The notes under the pieces were generated by a model. The model was not told the DNA's origin. It worked only from the letters and a program-made list of their open reading frames with translations, and did no database searches. A stretch of DNA of 36,863 nt from Paracoccaceae bacterium (GTDB lineage: Bacteria; Pseudomonadota; Alphaproteobacteria; Rhodobacterales; Rhodobacteraceae): contig JAHDEX010000039.1 of NCBI GenBank assembly GCA_020628545.1, positions 1-36,863 on the forward strand, in the 5' to 3' direction. The translations under genes and the position numbers were made by a program. Of this stretch, positions 15,715 through 24,166 are shown in pieces (positions within the stretch are counted from its first letter, which is position 1; every line of letters begins with the position of its first letter).

Positions 15715-17760
15715 GTGGCGAAAGAAAAGATCATTGGCGTGGACGTCGGTGGAACCTTCACAGATCTGGTCACGGTTGACGGCGATACCGGCAACATCCG
15801 CATCGCCAAGACCCCGACAACATTGGACAATCAGGCCTTTGGTGTGATCAAGGCGCTGGACATGGCTGCGGTCGATCTGCCCAGCGTGGACCTGATTGTG
15901 CACGGGACAACCACGACCACAAACGCGGTCCTCGAACGCAAACTATCCAAAACCGGCCTGATCACAACGGCGGGCTTTCGTGATGTGTTGGAGCTAGGAC
16001 GGCGCACCCGCCCGCAAGCCTACGGCATGAAGGGGGAGTTCTTTCCGGTCATCCCCCGCGACCTGCGTCTCGAAGTGCCGGAGCGTATGGATGCCAGCGG
16101 ACAGGTGCTGACCCCTCTCGATGAAGCTGCCATGGCAGACGCAGTGCGCACGCTTATCGATGCGGGCTGCGAGTCCCTCGTCATCCATTTCCTGCACGCC
16201 TACGCAAACCCGGCGCATGAGATCCGCGCCGCTGAAATCGCGGCTGACCTTTGGCCCAACGCCTATATCACCACGGGTCACAGCCTCCTTTCGGAAACGC
16301 GGGAGTTTGAACGTGGGGTGACGGCTGCGGTGAATGCCTCGGTGCAGCCGCTGCTGGAACGCTATGTTACGCGCCTGCGCGATGAACTGTCGGGTAAAGG
16401 CTATGGCGGCGACGTTCTGGTGATGAACGGCAACGGCGGCATGGTCTCCTCCCGCCTTGTCGCGAAGGAAGCCGCCAAGACCGTGATGTCCGGGCCCGCC
16501 TCTGGCGTGATGGCGGCGGCCTACACTGGGAGGCGGGCGGATGAGCTGAACTTGCTGACCTATGACATGGGCGGCACCTCCACCGACGTGGCGTTGATCC
16601 GGGATGGCACGCCGCCCATCTCAAACGAGATTGAAATTGAATACGCGATGCCGATCCACGTCCCGATGGTGGATGTACGCACAGTTGGCGCGGGCGGCGG
16701 ATCGATCGCCTCCGTCAACGCGGCGGGCTTATTGCAAGTCGGCCCCGAAAGCGCAGGTGCCACGCCTGGCCCGATCTGCTACGGCAAGGGCGGCACAGAA
16801 CCCACAATCTCGGACGCCAACATGCTGCTCGGGCGGCTCAACCCCGACAAGCTGAACGCGGTCGCTGGCGGCATCGGCCAAGCTGAAATCGCCCAGATCT
16901 TTACCGACAAACTTAGCAATCCCCTTGGCGTTGACGCGACCCAAGCGGCCGAGGCGGTGATCCGTGTGGCCAACGCCAAAATGGCCGGGGCGATCCGAAT
17001 GGTCTCCCTCTCGCTTGGCGTCGACCCGCGTGACTTCGCGCTTTTCGCCTTTGGGGGTGCTGGCCCGTTGCACGCGGCAGATCTCGCTCGCGAGTTGAGC
17101 GTGCCGCGCGTCCTCATCCCGGCGCGGCCTGGCATGACGAACGCGCTTGGCTGCGTGGTGGCCGACCTGCGCCACGACTACGTGCAAACCGTCAACCAGC
17201 CTTTAGCCGCAGAAGCGGTGAGTGCGATCCATGCTGTCTTCGCCGACCAGATTGCGGCAGGCGAAGTTGCCTTGGCGCAAGAAAGCGTCAGCATCAAAGA
17301 ACAGCACAAAACCTTCAGCGTCGACATGCAATTCCTGGGCCAAAGCCACGTCGTGCGCGTCCCGCTTGATACGGCAACGCCCGGTGAGGATGAATTGCGG
17401 TTGGGGTTTGAGGCTGTCTATTGGAACCGCTTCAAGGTTGAACTGCCGGAGATCCGGGCGCGGATCGTCAACGTGAATACCTCCGTTGTTGGCGTGAGCG
17501 CACCGGTCGACTTGTCGCGCCTGATCAACCCGGATGACCGGCAAGACACAGCCGCGCCCACTGGCCATCGCCCGGTGATCTTCGCCGGCACATCGCACGA
17601 CACGCCCATCTACTGGCGCGATCACTTGCCGTTGGACGCGGAGCTCAAGGGTCCCGCCGTGATTGAACAACTCGACACCACGATCCTGATCCCGCCTTGG
17701 GATCGCGTCACATCCGGCCCCGACGGCAACCTCATCATCCATATCGGAGGGGCCGCATGA
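15715..17760 (+). CDS. hyuA: Hydantoinase/5-oxoprolinase subunit A (ATP-dependent)
   Basis: A 681-residue HyuA-family protein. With HyuB it uses ATP to open a cyclic amide bond (hydantoins, 5-oxoproline, related lactams). The N-terminus has the ASKHA-type phosphate loop Gly-Val-Asp-Val-Gly-Gly-Thr-Phe-Thr-Asp, then His-Gly-Thr-Thr-Thr-Thr-Asn-Ala. The second nucleotide motif Asp-Met-Gly-Gly-Thr-Ser-Thr-Asp-Val-Ala is near residue 283, with Gly-Ala-Gly-Gly-Gly-Ser-Ile-Ala after it and Phe-Gly-Gly-Ala-Gly-Pro-Leu-His-Ala near residue 445. Start is GTG 15715 with GAGG seven bases upstream. Length is standard. It overlaps hyuB by ATGA. Confidence 0.93.
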   Translation: MAKEKIIGVDVGGTFTDLVTVDGDTGNIRIAKTPTTLDNQAFGVIKALDMAAVDLPSVDLIVHGTTTTTNAVLERKLSKTGLITTAGFRDVLELGRRTRPQAYGMKGEFFPVIPRDLRLEVPERMDASGQVLTPLDEAAMADAVRTLIDAGCESLVIHFLHAYANPAHEIRAAEIAADLWPNAYITTGHSLLSETREFERGVTAAVNASVQPLLERYVTRLRDELSGKGYGGDVLVMNGNGGMVSSRLVAKEAAKTVMSGPASGVMAAAYTGRRADELNLLTYDMGGTSTDVALIRDGTPPISNEIEIEYAMPIHVPMVDVRTVGAGGGSIASVNAAGLLQVGPESAGATPGPICYGKGGTEPTISDANMLLGRLNPDKLNAVAGGIGQAEIAQIFTDKLSNPLGVDATQAAEAVIRVANAKMAGAIRMVSLSLGVDPRDFALFAFGGAGPLHAADLARELSVPRVLIPARPGMTNALGCVVADLRHDYVQTVNQPLAAEAVSAIHAVFADQIAAGEVALAQESVSIKEQHKTFSVDMQFLGQSHVVRVPLDTATPGEDELRLGFEAVYWNRFKVELPEIRARIVNVNTSVVGVSAPVDLSRLINPDDRQDTAAPTGHRPVIFAGTSHDTPIYWRDHLPLDAELKGPAVIEQLDTTILIPPWDRVTSGPDGNLIIHIGGAA

Positions 17761-19403
17761 GCATCGACCCTATTACCCTGTCTGTCATCCAAGCAGGCCT
17801 TCAACAGGTCTGCGATGAGATGGATCTTAGCTTTTCCCGCGCCGCGTTCTCACCCGTGATTGCAGAAGCCAACGACCGGTCTGACGGGATCTACAGCGCA
17901 GAGGACGGCGCGCTGATCGCCCAAGGCGCAGGTGGCTTGCCTGTCTTCGTGGGCACGATGCAATATTCGACCCGTGTGCTGATCGAAATGATCGCGGAAG
18001 GCACCGTCGCAGCGCCCAAGCCGGACGACATCTACATCGTAAACGACCCCTACTTGGGCGGCACGCACCTGATGGACGTCCGCTTCGCACGGCCCTTTTA
18101 TCGCAATGGCAAGATCTTCTGTTGGCTGTCCAACACTGGCCATTGGCCCGACACGGGCGGCGCTGTCCCCGGCGGGTTCTCCGCCTCCGCCACCTCCGTT
18201 GAACAAGAAGGGCTGCGACTGCCGCCTGTGCGCCTTTTCAAAGAAGGCGTCCTTGATCCCGAAATCTACGCCATCATTTGCTCCAACATTCGCGTCGCGG
18301 ACCAGCGCATCGGGGATGTGAAGGCGCAAGCAGCGGCGTTGATGGTCGGGGAAGACCGCCTCAACGCGCTGCTTGACCGTTACGGCGACGAGACCGTGCA
18401 GCAGGCGATTGCGGAATTGCGCAGCCGCGCTGAAACCCAGATGCGCAGCCTGATCGATGAAATCCCAGATGGCACCTACACATCCACGGCCTGGATCGAC
18501 AGCGACGGCGTGGTGAATGAACCGCTGGCGATCAACCTGTTTGTCAAAAAGACGCCTGGCCACCTGCTGTTCGACTTCTCCGAAAGCAGCCCACCCTGCA
18601 TGGGGCCCATGAACTCCGTCCTCGCGACGACACTCTCATCGGTTTACCTCGCGATGCGCCACATCTTCCCCGAAGTGCCGATCAGCGCCGGGGCCTTCGC
18701 CCCGCTTGAGGTGATCCGGCCCGAAGGGACATTCCTCGATGCCAAATACCCGCGCCCTGTCTCAGGCTGCGCGGCAGAAGTTTCACAGCGCATCGCCGAA
18801 GCCGTCTTTGCGGCCCTCGTTGCCCCCCTGCCCGACCGCGTCACCGCAGCCCCCGCAGGCACCAGCGGCAACTTCGCCCTTGGCGGCCACGATCCTGCAA
18901 CCGGGCGCGACTATGTGATGTATCAGCTTTCTGGTGGCGGTTACGGCGGCAATGCCGATCATGACGGCCTTGCAAACGGGTGTTCGACCATTGGCATTTC
19001 TAAGGCACCGCCGATTGAGATTATGGAACAGAACTTTCCAGTTCTCTACCACCGCTACGCCCTGCGCGAAGGGTCGGGTGGGGCTGGCATGCATCGCGGT
19101 GGCCTCGGCCTCGAATATGAGGTCGAGCTACGGCGCGGCACTGCGCGCGCCAGCTTCGTCATGGACCATGGCCGCTTCGGCCCGCAAGGCGCCTTGGGGG
19201 GCGAAGACGGGGCAGTTAATGAGGTTGAGATCACGAGAAACGGTGAAATATACACTCCCGAGCACCTCTCCAAAGAGCAAGACATCGCACTCAGCCCAGG
19301 CGACAGAGTCTGCGTCAGAACCCCAGGCGGCGGTGGCTTCGGGGATCCGGAGCAACGAGATCCCGACAAGCAGGCCGAAGACAAACGACTGGGTCGGATC
19401 TGA
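17757..19403 (+). CDS. hyuB: Hydantoinase/5-oxoprolinase subunit B
   Basis: A 548-residue HyuB-family protein, the partner of HyuA. It begins Asp-Pro-Ile-Thr-Leu-Ser-Val-Ile-Gln and carries the family's Phe-Ser-Arg-Ala-Ala-Phe-Ser-Pro segment. The Asn-Asp-Pro-Tyr-Leu-Gly-Gly-Thr-His metal-site motif follows near residue 100. Gly-Gly-Tyr-Gly-Gly and the terminal Pro-Gly-Gly-Gly-Gly-Phe-Gly-Asp-Pro motif are also present. ATG 17757 overlaps the hyuA stop; the longer frame from 17697 is read-through of hyuA. The tail after the last motif is short but within family range. The more AT-rich accessory island starts directly downstream, so the last few residues could have been replaced at the junction. 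Confidence 0.92.
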   Translation: MSIDPITLSVIQAGLQQVCDEMDLSFSRAAFSPVIAEANDRSDGIYSAEDGALIAQGAGGLPVFVGTMQYSTRVLIEMIAEGTVAAPKPDDIYIVNDPYLGGTHLMDVRFARPFYRNGKIFCWLSNTGHWPDTGGAVPGGFSASATSVEQEGLRLPPVRLFKEGVLDPEIYAIICSNIRVADQRIGDVKAQAAALMVGEDRLNALLDRYGDETVQQAIAELRSRAETQMRSLIDEIPDGTYTSTAWIDSDGVVNEPLAINLFVKKTPGHLLFDFSESSPPCMGPMNSVLATTLSSVYLAMRHIFPEVPISAGAFAPLEVIRPEGTFLDAKYPRPVSGCAAEVSQRIAEAVFAALVAPLPDRVTAAPAGTSGNFALGGHDPATGRDYVMYQLSGGGYGGNADHDGLANGCSTIGISKAPPIEIMEQNFPVLYHRYALREGSGGAGMHRGGLGLEYEVELRRGTARASFVMDHGRFGPQGALGGEDGAVNEVEITRNGEIYTPEHLSKEQDIALSPGDRVCVRTPGGGGFGDPEQRDPDKQAEDKRLGRI

Positions 19404-20300
19404 CGAAAGCAATATCTTTCTGAGGTTGGATTATGTCGCCCAAAGACAATTGTCTCTGACTAGGAAAATGGCAATCTCGGGTACGCATTTTGGCGCCGCA
19501 AATACAGATCCCTCGGCTAACGAACAAATTTTTCTGCGGTACCGGAGGCGGCAAATCTGTGTTCGTACAGCAGCACTGATCGATGAGCTTCCGTTTTTCT
19601 TGAGTTCTTGACACGTTCTTTGAATTAGACACGGCGAATTTTCCTTGGGCACCGCGTACCATACATCCAGTCGTACCGAGAGCGATTAAGTACATTAGCA
19701 GGCAGGAATGTGCACTGCCGGTGCAGGATATCGAGTTCGTGCTATGGATTGACCCCGCCATCGCAAAGGTCGGCTATTGAGGTTTGCTGTTGTGTGTACC
19801 ATTCGCAGCACCAGTAACCTGAGGCTGGTTATCGCCGTTTCAGTCTACGCAGCATGGCGGTGTCGTAGTGTTTCCTCCGCCGAGGACAGCCCAACGCTCG
19901 CTAGACGAATGGCGGGATTGGGCCATCCGCACCACATCCAATGACGGCTTTACGCGATTTGCGGTTGTTTATGCATGCTGCAGCATCTGTTACATTGGGC
20001 TCTCTGCTGCCGCGGGGGGCAAACGCAGCATCCCATCGGATGCCGCCTTGGCCCCCCTCATGGACGGCCCGTAGCCGACATCCAACGAAGGTCATTGATG
20101 CTGCGGCGCGGCCCGTCAAACCGGACCTTCGCCGTAAGCGCGAGAGCCAGTCATTTCTGAACTCACGCTTGCCCGACAAAGCTATCGCCAATTCAGACTG
20201 GAAATGTACGATATCGCTCACATGCTGTTGTCAAATCCAAGCCACGCGGTCGGCAAGCGATCGAAGTCTTGGAGAAAGATCCATTGGAAGGTATGAGACG
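19404..20300. other. Intergenic left flank of the accessory island
   Basis: Roughly 900 bp without a recognisable gene. Open frames on both strands (minus 19315-19761, minus 19901-20221, plus 19868-20074, plus upstream extension of the next gene from 19941) have low-complexity or mixed composition and no family match. Around 20088-20105 GGTCATTGATGCTGC resembles the dispersed motif with inserted bases. Base composition drops relative to hyuB. I see no integrase, tRNA or clear direct repeat marking a junction. Confidence 0.45.
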
Positions 20301-21362
20301 ATGACGGAGAAAAACCTCAAAGCCGCCTTGAGGAACCTTTCCGAAAGCGCGTTCGATTTCCTTGAGAGATCTATCGAAGAGATTAAGGATCGCCCCAAGT
20401 ATTCGGTGATCCATTTCGCAACTGCGGTCGAACTGCTTCTGAAAGCCCGCCTAATGCGTGAGCATTGGACCCTCGTCGTGGAACGCGCCTCGGACGTCAC
20501 ACTGGATAATTTTCTATCTGGCCAGTGCAAGACCGTAACGCAGGGCGACGCCATTAAGCGGCTGAATGGTGCTTGTAACGAGAACATCTCGAAGGATGCG
20601 GTGGCTCAGTTTGCAAAGATCGCGGCTCACCGAAACCAAATGATTCACTTCTTTCACGAGGCGGGTACGACAAAAGCGGGTCAAGCCATGATTGAAGGAA
20701 TCGTGAAAGAACAGTGTCTTAGTTGGTATTACTTGGAACGCCTTCTGTCGGACTGGGGCGACCAATTCGAGGAGTTCGACACCAAGATCGCCACTGTCCG
20801 TTGGCGGATGAAGCAAAACCGGGCTTTCCTGAGCGTTGCCTTTGATCGCCTCAAGCCCAAGATCGAAGCCGACAGCAAAGCCGGAACCGCATTTCAGGAC
20901 TGTTCAGGCTGCGGGTATGAGGCTGCCGCCGTCACCGAACTGTCGGACGTGCTCTTTGAAAAACACTGTCGGGTCTGCGGCTTGGTGGAAGCCTACATCG
21001 AAATACCCTGCCCGGACGAGTGCGGCGAGGTCCTCCACATAGAACCCGATTTTGGGTCGCATACCTGCGAGGAATGCGGGCACATTGTGACTTCAGAAGA
21101 ACTGGCCGATGTACTGGACACCGAATACTCCGATCCTACAGACTTCGAAACGCCGATGAACTGTGCGATGTGTTCCGGCTACCATAGTGTTGTCCAGCAC
21201 CATGACACGTTCATCTGCACAGAGTGCCTGGCAACTTCTGACTCAGCCCCGCTGTGCGAATGGTGCAATGAACGACAAATCGGGGGTGGAGACATGGAAT
21301 TCAGTTACCATTCGGGATGCGAGTTCTGTGAGGGGCAAGCGGGTTGGACCAAGGACGACTAG
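20301..21362 (+). CDS. HEPN-like domain protein with C-terminal multi-zinc-ribbon region
   Basis: A 353-residue protein I cannot name. Residues 1-190 are helical, with Ser-Val-Ile-His-Phe-Ala-Thr-Ala-Val-Glu-Leu-Leu-Leu-Lys-Ala-Arg in the first helices and Ala-His-Arg111-Asn-Gln-Met-Ile-His116 later. That is an R-x4-H motif in the position typical of HEPN ribonuclease or nucleic-acid-binding domains. Residues 200-345 carry eight Cys pairs (201/204, 223/226, 237/241, 256/259, 288/291, 306/309, 319/322, 340/343), enough for about four zinc ribbons. ATG 20301 is chosen for GGAAGG nine bases upstream; the frame continues to 19941 without homology. A nucleic-acid-targeted defence or toxin role is plausible from domain type and the ABC-3C neighbours, but unproven. 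Confidence 0.75.
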   Translation: MTEKNLKAALRNLSESAFDFLERSIEEIKDRPKYSVIHFATAVELLLKARLMREHWTLVVERASDVTLDNFLSGQCKTVTQGDAIKRLNGACNENISKDAVAQFAKIAAHRNQMIHFFHEAGTTKAGQAMIEGIVKEQCLSWYYLERLLSDWGDQFEEFDTKIATVRWRMKQNRAFLSVAFDRLKPKIEADSKAGTAFQDCSGCGYEAAAVTELSDVLFEKHCRVCGLVEAYIEIPCPDECGEVLHIEPDFGSHTCEECGHIVTSEELADVLDTEYSDPTDFETPMNCAMCSGYHSVVQHHDTFICTECLATSDSAPLCEWCNERQIGGGDMEFSYHSGCEFCEGQAGWTKDD

Positions 21363-21527
21363 TAGCCCATCATAGACGGTCATTCCAACGACCGGCCCAG
21401 AGCCGACTTTGTCCATGTCGTTGATCGCCGCAGCGCGGTTTTACTCAAAGCAGACGCGCGGACGTCGACACCTTGGGGTGAAGTCGTAAACTGACAGCGT
21501 GAATCCATCGAAGAATTGGTCTCGAAA

Positions 21528-22100
21528 ATGAAGAACACAGCTTCACTCGAATTCTCAACGGTAGACTTATTGCTCAAGTCGGATGCGGAAACACGAGCGG
21601 TGGATGCATTCACGATCTCATGGGTGAAGCTGGAGAAACAGCTGAGGCGACTGACCTCGAACCTGATCTTTCAGCACTCGACTTTCGAAGATGGAGTGAG
21701 TGAACACAAGACGGTCGTGCGAGAAGCTATCCTAAAGAAGACTACGGCCAACCACGACAAATTCATAGGAGCGATCTACCGCCTTTCAAACTGCTCAGTG
21801 AAAGACTTGATGGAGGACCAATACAAAGTGTTAAAGCGGGACACGAATACTGCATATCAATACAGAAAAAAGATACTGCACGGCCAACAAACCGGTCATT
21901 CATTGACCCGAGCTGACTTAGAGAAGTGTATTTCATCCATGAGAACTTGGTGCGAACTGCTTGCGGATCGTGCCGACGAGCACATTGGATATGACGGGTT
22001 TTCGAGGAATTCATTGCGAAAAAACGGGAGAGAGAAAGTTACTGCAGCGGTTGACAAAGCCTTGGCCGGGGGATGGGAGGAGTTCGTCCGAAGAATTTGA
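21528..22100 (+). CDS. Short HEPN-like protein
   Basis: A 190-residue, mostly helical and charged protein of no named family. The pattern of an N-terminal helix with Trp-Val-Lys-Leu-Glu-Lys-Gln-Leu-Arg, a central variable part, and a late Tyr-Arg113-Lys-Lys-Ile-Leu-His118-Gly (R-x4-H) helix is what HEPN domains look like. ATG 21528 is used; TTG 21516 is an in-frame alternative, and neither has a strong ribosome binding site. It follows the HEPN/zinc-ribbon gene by 165 bases on the same strand and runs tail to tail into the ABC-3C operon. Low GC relative to the flanking metabolic genes points to acquisition. It could be an independent toxin-like element or an accessory to either neighbour. Confidence 0.65.
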   Translation: MKNTASLEFSTVDLLLKSDAETRAVDAFTISWVKLEKQLRRLTSNLIFQHSTFEDGVSEHKTVVREAILKKTTANHDKFIGAIYRLSNCSVKDLMEDQYKVLKRDTNTAYQYRKKILHGQQTGHSLTRADLEKCISSMRTWCELLADRADEHIGYDGFSRNSLRKNGREKVTAAVDKALAGGWEEFVRRI

Positions 22101-22115
22101 CCGGCTCTAACCGGT
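22100..22115. other. Small inverted repeat between convergent genes
   Basis: ACCGG, six-base loop, CCGGT directly at the stop of the HEPN-like gene. Five pairs and no T-run, so only a weak candidate for a terminator between the convergent transcripts. Confidence 0.25.
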
Positions 22116-22157
22116 GATCCGCTCATCAGCAAAAATGCTCTAGTCGCAGCCCGCATT

Positions 22158-22172
22158 GCGGTCATTTGCTGC
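22158..22172 (+). repeat. Copy 2 of dispersed intergenic motif
   Basis: GCGGTCATTTGCTGC in the gap between the convergent HEPN-like and ATPase genes; matches 1309-1322 at 12 of 14 compared bases. Confidence 0.4.
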
Positions 22173-22231
22173 AAGCGCGAGGCTTCGTCAAACTCAAACG
22201 TTGCGAGTCTCGCTCTCCGCAAAGGAAAGCA

Positions 22232-24166
22232 CTAGTGGCCACGATAGTAGCCTATGAGCGGTGGATGGTCGTCGTCGTCGACAGTCATTTGGCGTTCGAT
22301 AGCGCCGGTCTCAAAGGCATCAAGTGGACTGAATGTCTGATCGACAATGATGCATTGCCACAAAGACAACTCATCTAGAAGCAGTCGATACAACTCTTGA
22401 TAGAAGTTGTCGAAAACCTCTCGATTGATGTCCGGGGTGATGTTCTTCATAGTGGAATCCACAATGAAGATTGTAGGCAGTGAAAGCTGCTCCGTTGCAG
22501 CAGTTTTATGAACGGCGAGTCCAAAACAAATCTTAAACAGCACAGTCTTGCCACCGCTACCTACATCGCTGAAGGTCCAGGCGCTCTGCTCCTTGCCGTC
22601 TGGATAGATATAAGGCATCCAAGTTCTAGTATTGATTTGAACCCGATCTTTTGCTGTGATTTCAGGGAAGTGAATTGCACGCAAAATTTCTAAGAAGTTC
22701 CTCTCCAACACACGCAGATTTTTTCTTCCGACTTCAAACTTCGCTTCTTCTTCTTCAATCAGCCGTTGTGTCTTCAATATTTCAGTGTTTAGCCTGTCTG
22801 CTCGATCCAGACGTTTTTCAATTTCCGACGGCATCGCGCGGACTTTCATTAGAAAACGCCTACGTTCTTTGAGCTTTCCTAACTCCGACTCAATCTTTCT
22901 CGCTCTCTGCAAATACTCTGACTCGATGCTACGTCGAGCCTCATCAATCGAAGATTGGATATCTTTTCGTTGCCTTAGCAGCTCGTCAAGTTGCCGTTCT
23001 TGGTTTACCAAAGAGCGCCGAAGCCTACGCAGTGAAATCTTCAGGTCATCGATCCTATCAGAAAGATCTTGCTCAATAAGCGCAGTACTAGGCCCAGCTT
23101 GTTCCCCTTCGGCCAATGGAGACTTGCATAGACTGCAGGTCCCCGGATCGCTTGCTTGTTCCAATTGCGTCCCGCAACTAGGGCAGGAATGGAACCCAGC
23201 CCCTTCTAAAAGAGTAGTGGCCGTCGATGCTCGCGCGGCTTTTAGTTTCAGAGTGATTAGCTCCGCACTTAGGCTTTCTTGCTCATTTATCCGCTCACGA
23301 ATGTCTAGAACCGCCCGGTTCTTATCCTCGCTGGCATTTGCTAGTCTTTGTGCCTTCTCTCTCAGCTCATCGCTCAGGAAGTTCGCTTCCCTTCCGGCTG
23401 AGTCCTGCTCCTTCTTTTCCAGCTCAAGTTTCTCGATTTCTCGGTTTACTCGAGAAACCTGGGAGTCGATTTGCCCCTCCGAATCAAAGCCATACTCAGC
23501 GAGGAAGGTGCTAATCTGCTTAGCCGCGTCCCGAAGCGTTCTTTGATTTTGGCGCTTTTCCTGCAGCTCACGCTGAAGAGTGGTCAATCGGTCACTTTGA
23601 AAGCCCAACATATACTTGAGAACGTCTTTCGACTTCTCTGAACGTATTGGTTGATCGAGATAAAACAGGCTGGAGTCTAAGTGCGGCTGGTCCAAGTAAC
23701 AAAACTGGTAAAAGTCACGGAAACTCAAGCGATGCATATCGGAGTCTTCGTCGCCTTTCCGCTTACGTACTTTGATGGGTGTAATCCCCATGCGGGTCAG
23801 CAGAAAGTCACTCAAATTAAAGATATCCGGCTCGATGATCGCTGCGGTGCCCGCAGTCAGTGGAAGGGTTTCGCGGAAGACTCCGTCATCATCTTCCCAG
23901 CTCACATCGACCTCGCTGGAGGGGATCGTGCGTTCCAGCAAGTACTGCTTATTACCAAGAACAACGGTCAGTTGTGCTTTAATTGCCTCCGAAGAAATCG
24001 CAGGTGTGTTAACGAGTTTGCCTCCTAGGCAGTAGTTGACCAGTTCCACAATAGTTGACTTACCACTGGACATGCGCCCGTGAAAAAATGAAATCTTCGA
24101 ACCAAATCGTATGAACTCTTCGGATTGCCGGCATAGCAGCTTAAGAGAAACGAGCTTAATCTTCAT
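22232..24166 (-). CDS. SMC/Rad50-like ABC ATPase of an ABC-3C-type system
   Basis: A 644-residue ABC-type ATPase with head domains at both ends and long coiled coils between. Walker A is Gly30-Arg-Met-Ser-Ser-Gly-Lys-Ser-Thr. Coils rich in Glu/Lys/Arg run from about 195 to 310 and 360 to 510, with two CxxC motifs (Cys328/331 and Cys344/347) at the turn, forming a Cys4 zinc centre where Rad50 has its hook. The C-terminal head has Ser-Asp-Val-Gly-Ser-Gly-Gly-Lys as signature and Thr-Ile-Phe-Ile-Val-Asp-Ser as Walker B, with Ser where many ABC ATPases have the catalytic Glu. Third gene of a minus-strand operon, overlapping the middle gene by 11 bases. Co-occurrence with a nuclease and a small middle protein matches ABC-three-component systems, where it would sense invading nucleic acid. 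A solitary DNA-repair ATPase is less likely. Confidence 0.82.
   Translation of the reverse strand: MKIKLVSLKLLCRQSEEFIRFGSKISFFHGRMSSGKSTIVELVNYCLGGKLVNTPAISSEAIKAQLTVVLGNKQYLLERTIPSSEVDVSWEDDDGVFRETLPLTAGTAAIIEPDIFNLSDFLLTRMGITPIKVRKRKGDEDSDMHRLSFRDFYQFCYLDQPHLDSSLFYLDQPIRSEKSKDVLKYMLGFQSDRLTTLQRELQEKRQNQRTLRDAAKQISTFLAEYGFDSEGQIDSQVSRVNREIEKLELEKKEQDSAGREANFLSDELREKAQRLANASEDKNRAVLDIRERINEQESLSAELITLKLKAARASTATTLLEGAGFHSCPSCGTQLEQASDPGTCSLCKSPLAEGEQAGPSTALIEQDLSDRIDDLKISLRRLRRSLVNQERQLDELLRQRKDIQSSIDEARRSIESEYLQRARKIESELGKLKERRRFLMKVRAMPSEIEKRLDRADRLNTEILKTQRLIEEEEAKFEVGRKNLRVLERNFLEILRAIHFPEITAKDRVQINTRTWMPYIYPDGKEQSAWTFSDVGSGGKTVLFKICFGLAVHKTAATEQLSLPTIFIVDSTMKNITPDINREVFDNFYQELYRLLLDELSLWQCIIVDQTFSPLDAFETGAIERQMTVDDDDHPPLIGYYRGH

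Noticed and set aside
19315-19761. Minus-strand 148-codon frame at the hyuB end
   Set aside because: Overlaps the hyuB C-terminus, Cys/Ser-rich mixed composition, no similarity to known families.
22100-22115. Rho-independent terminator between the convergent HEPN-like and ATPase genes
   Set aside because: Only five base pairs and no T-run follow on either strand.
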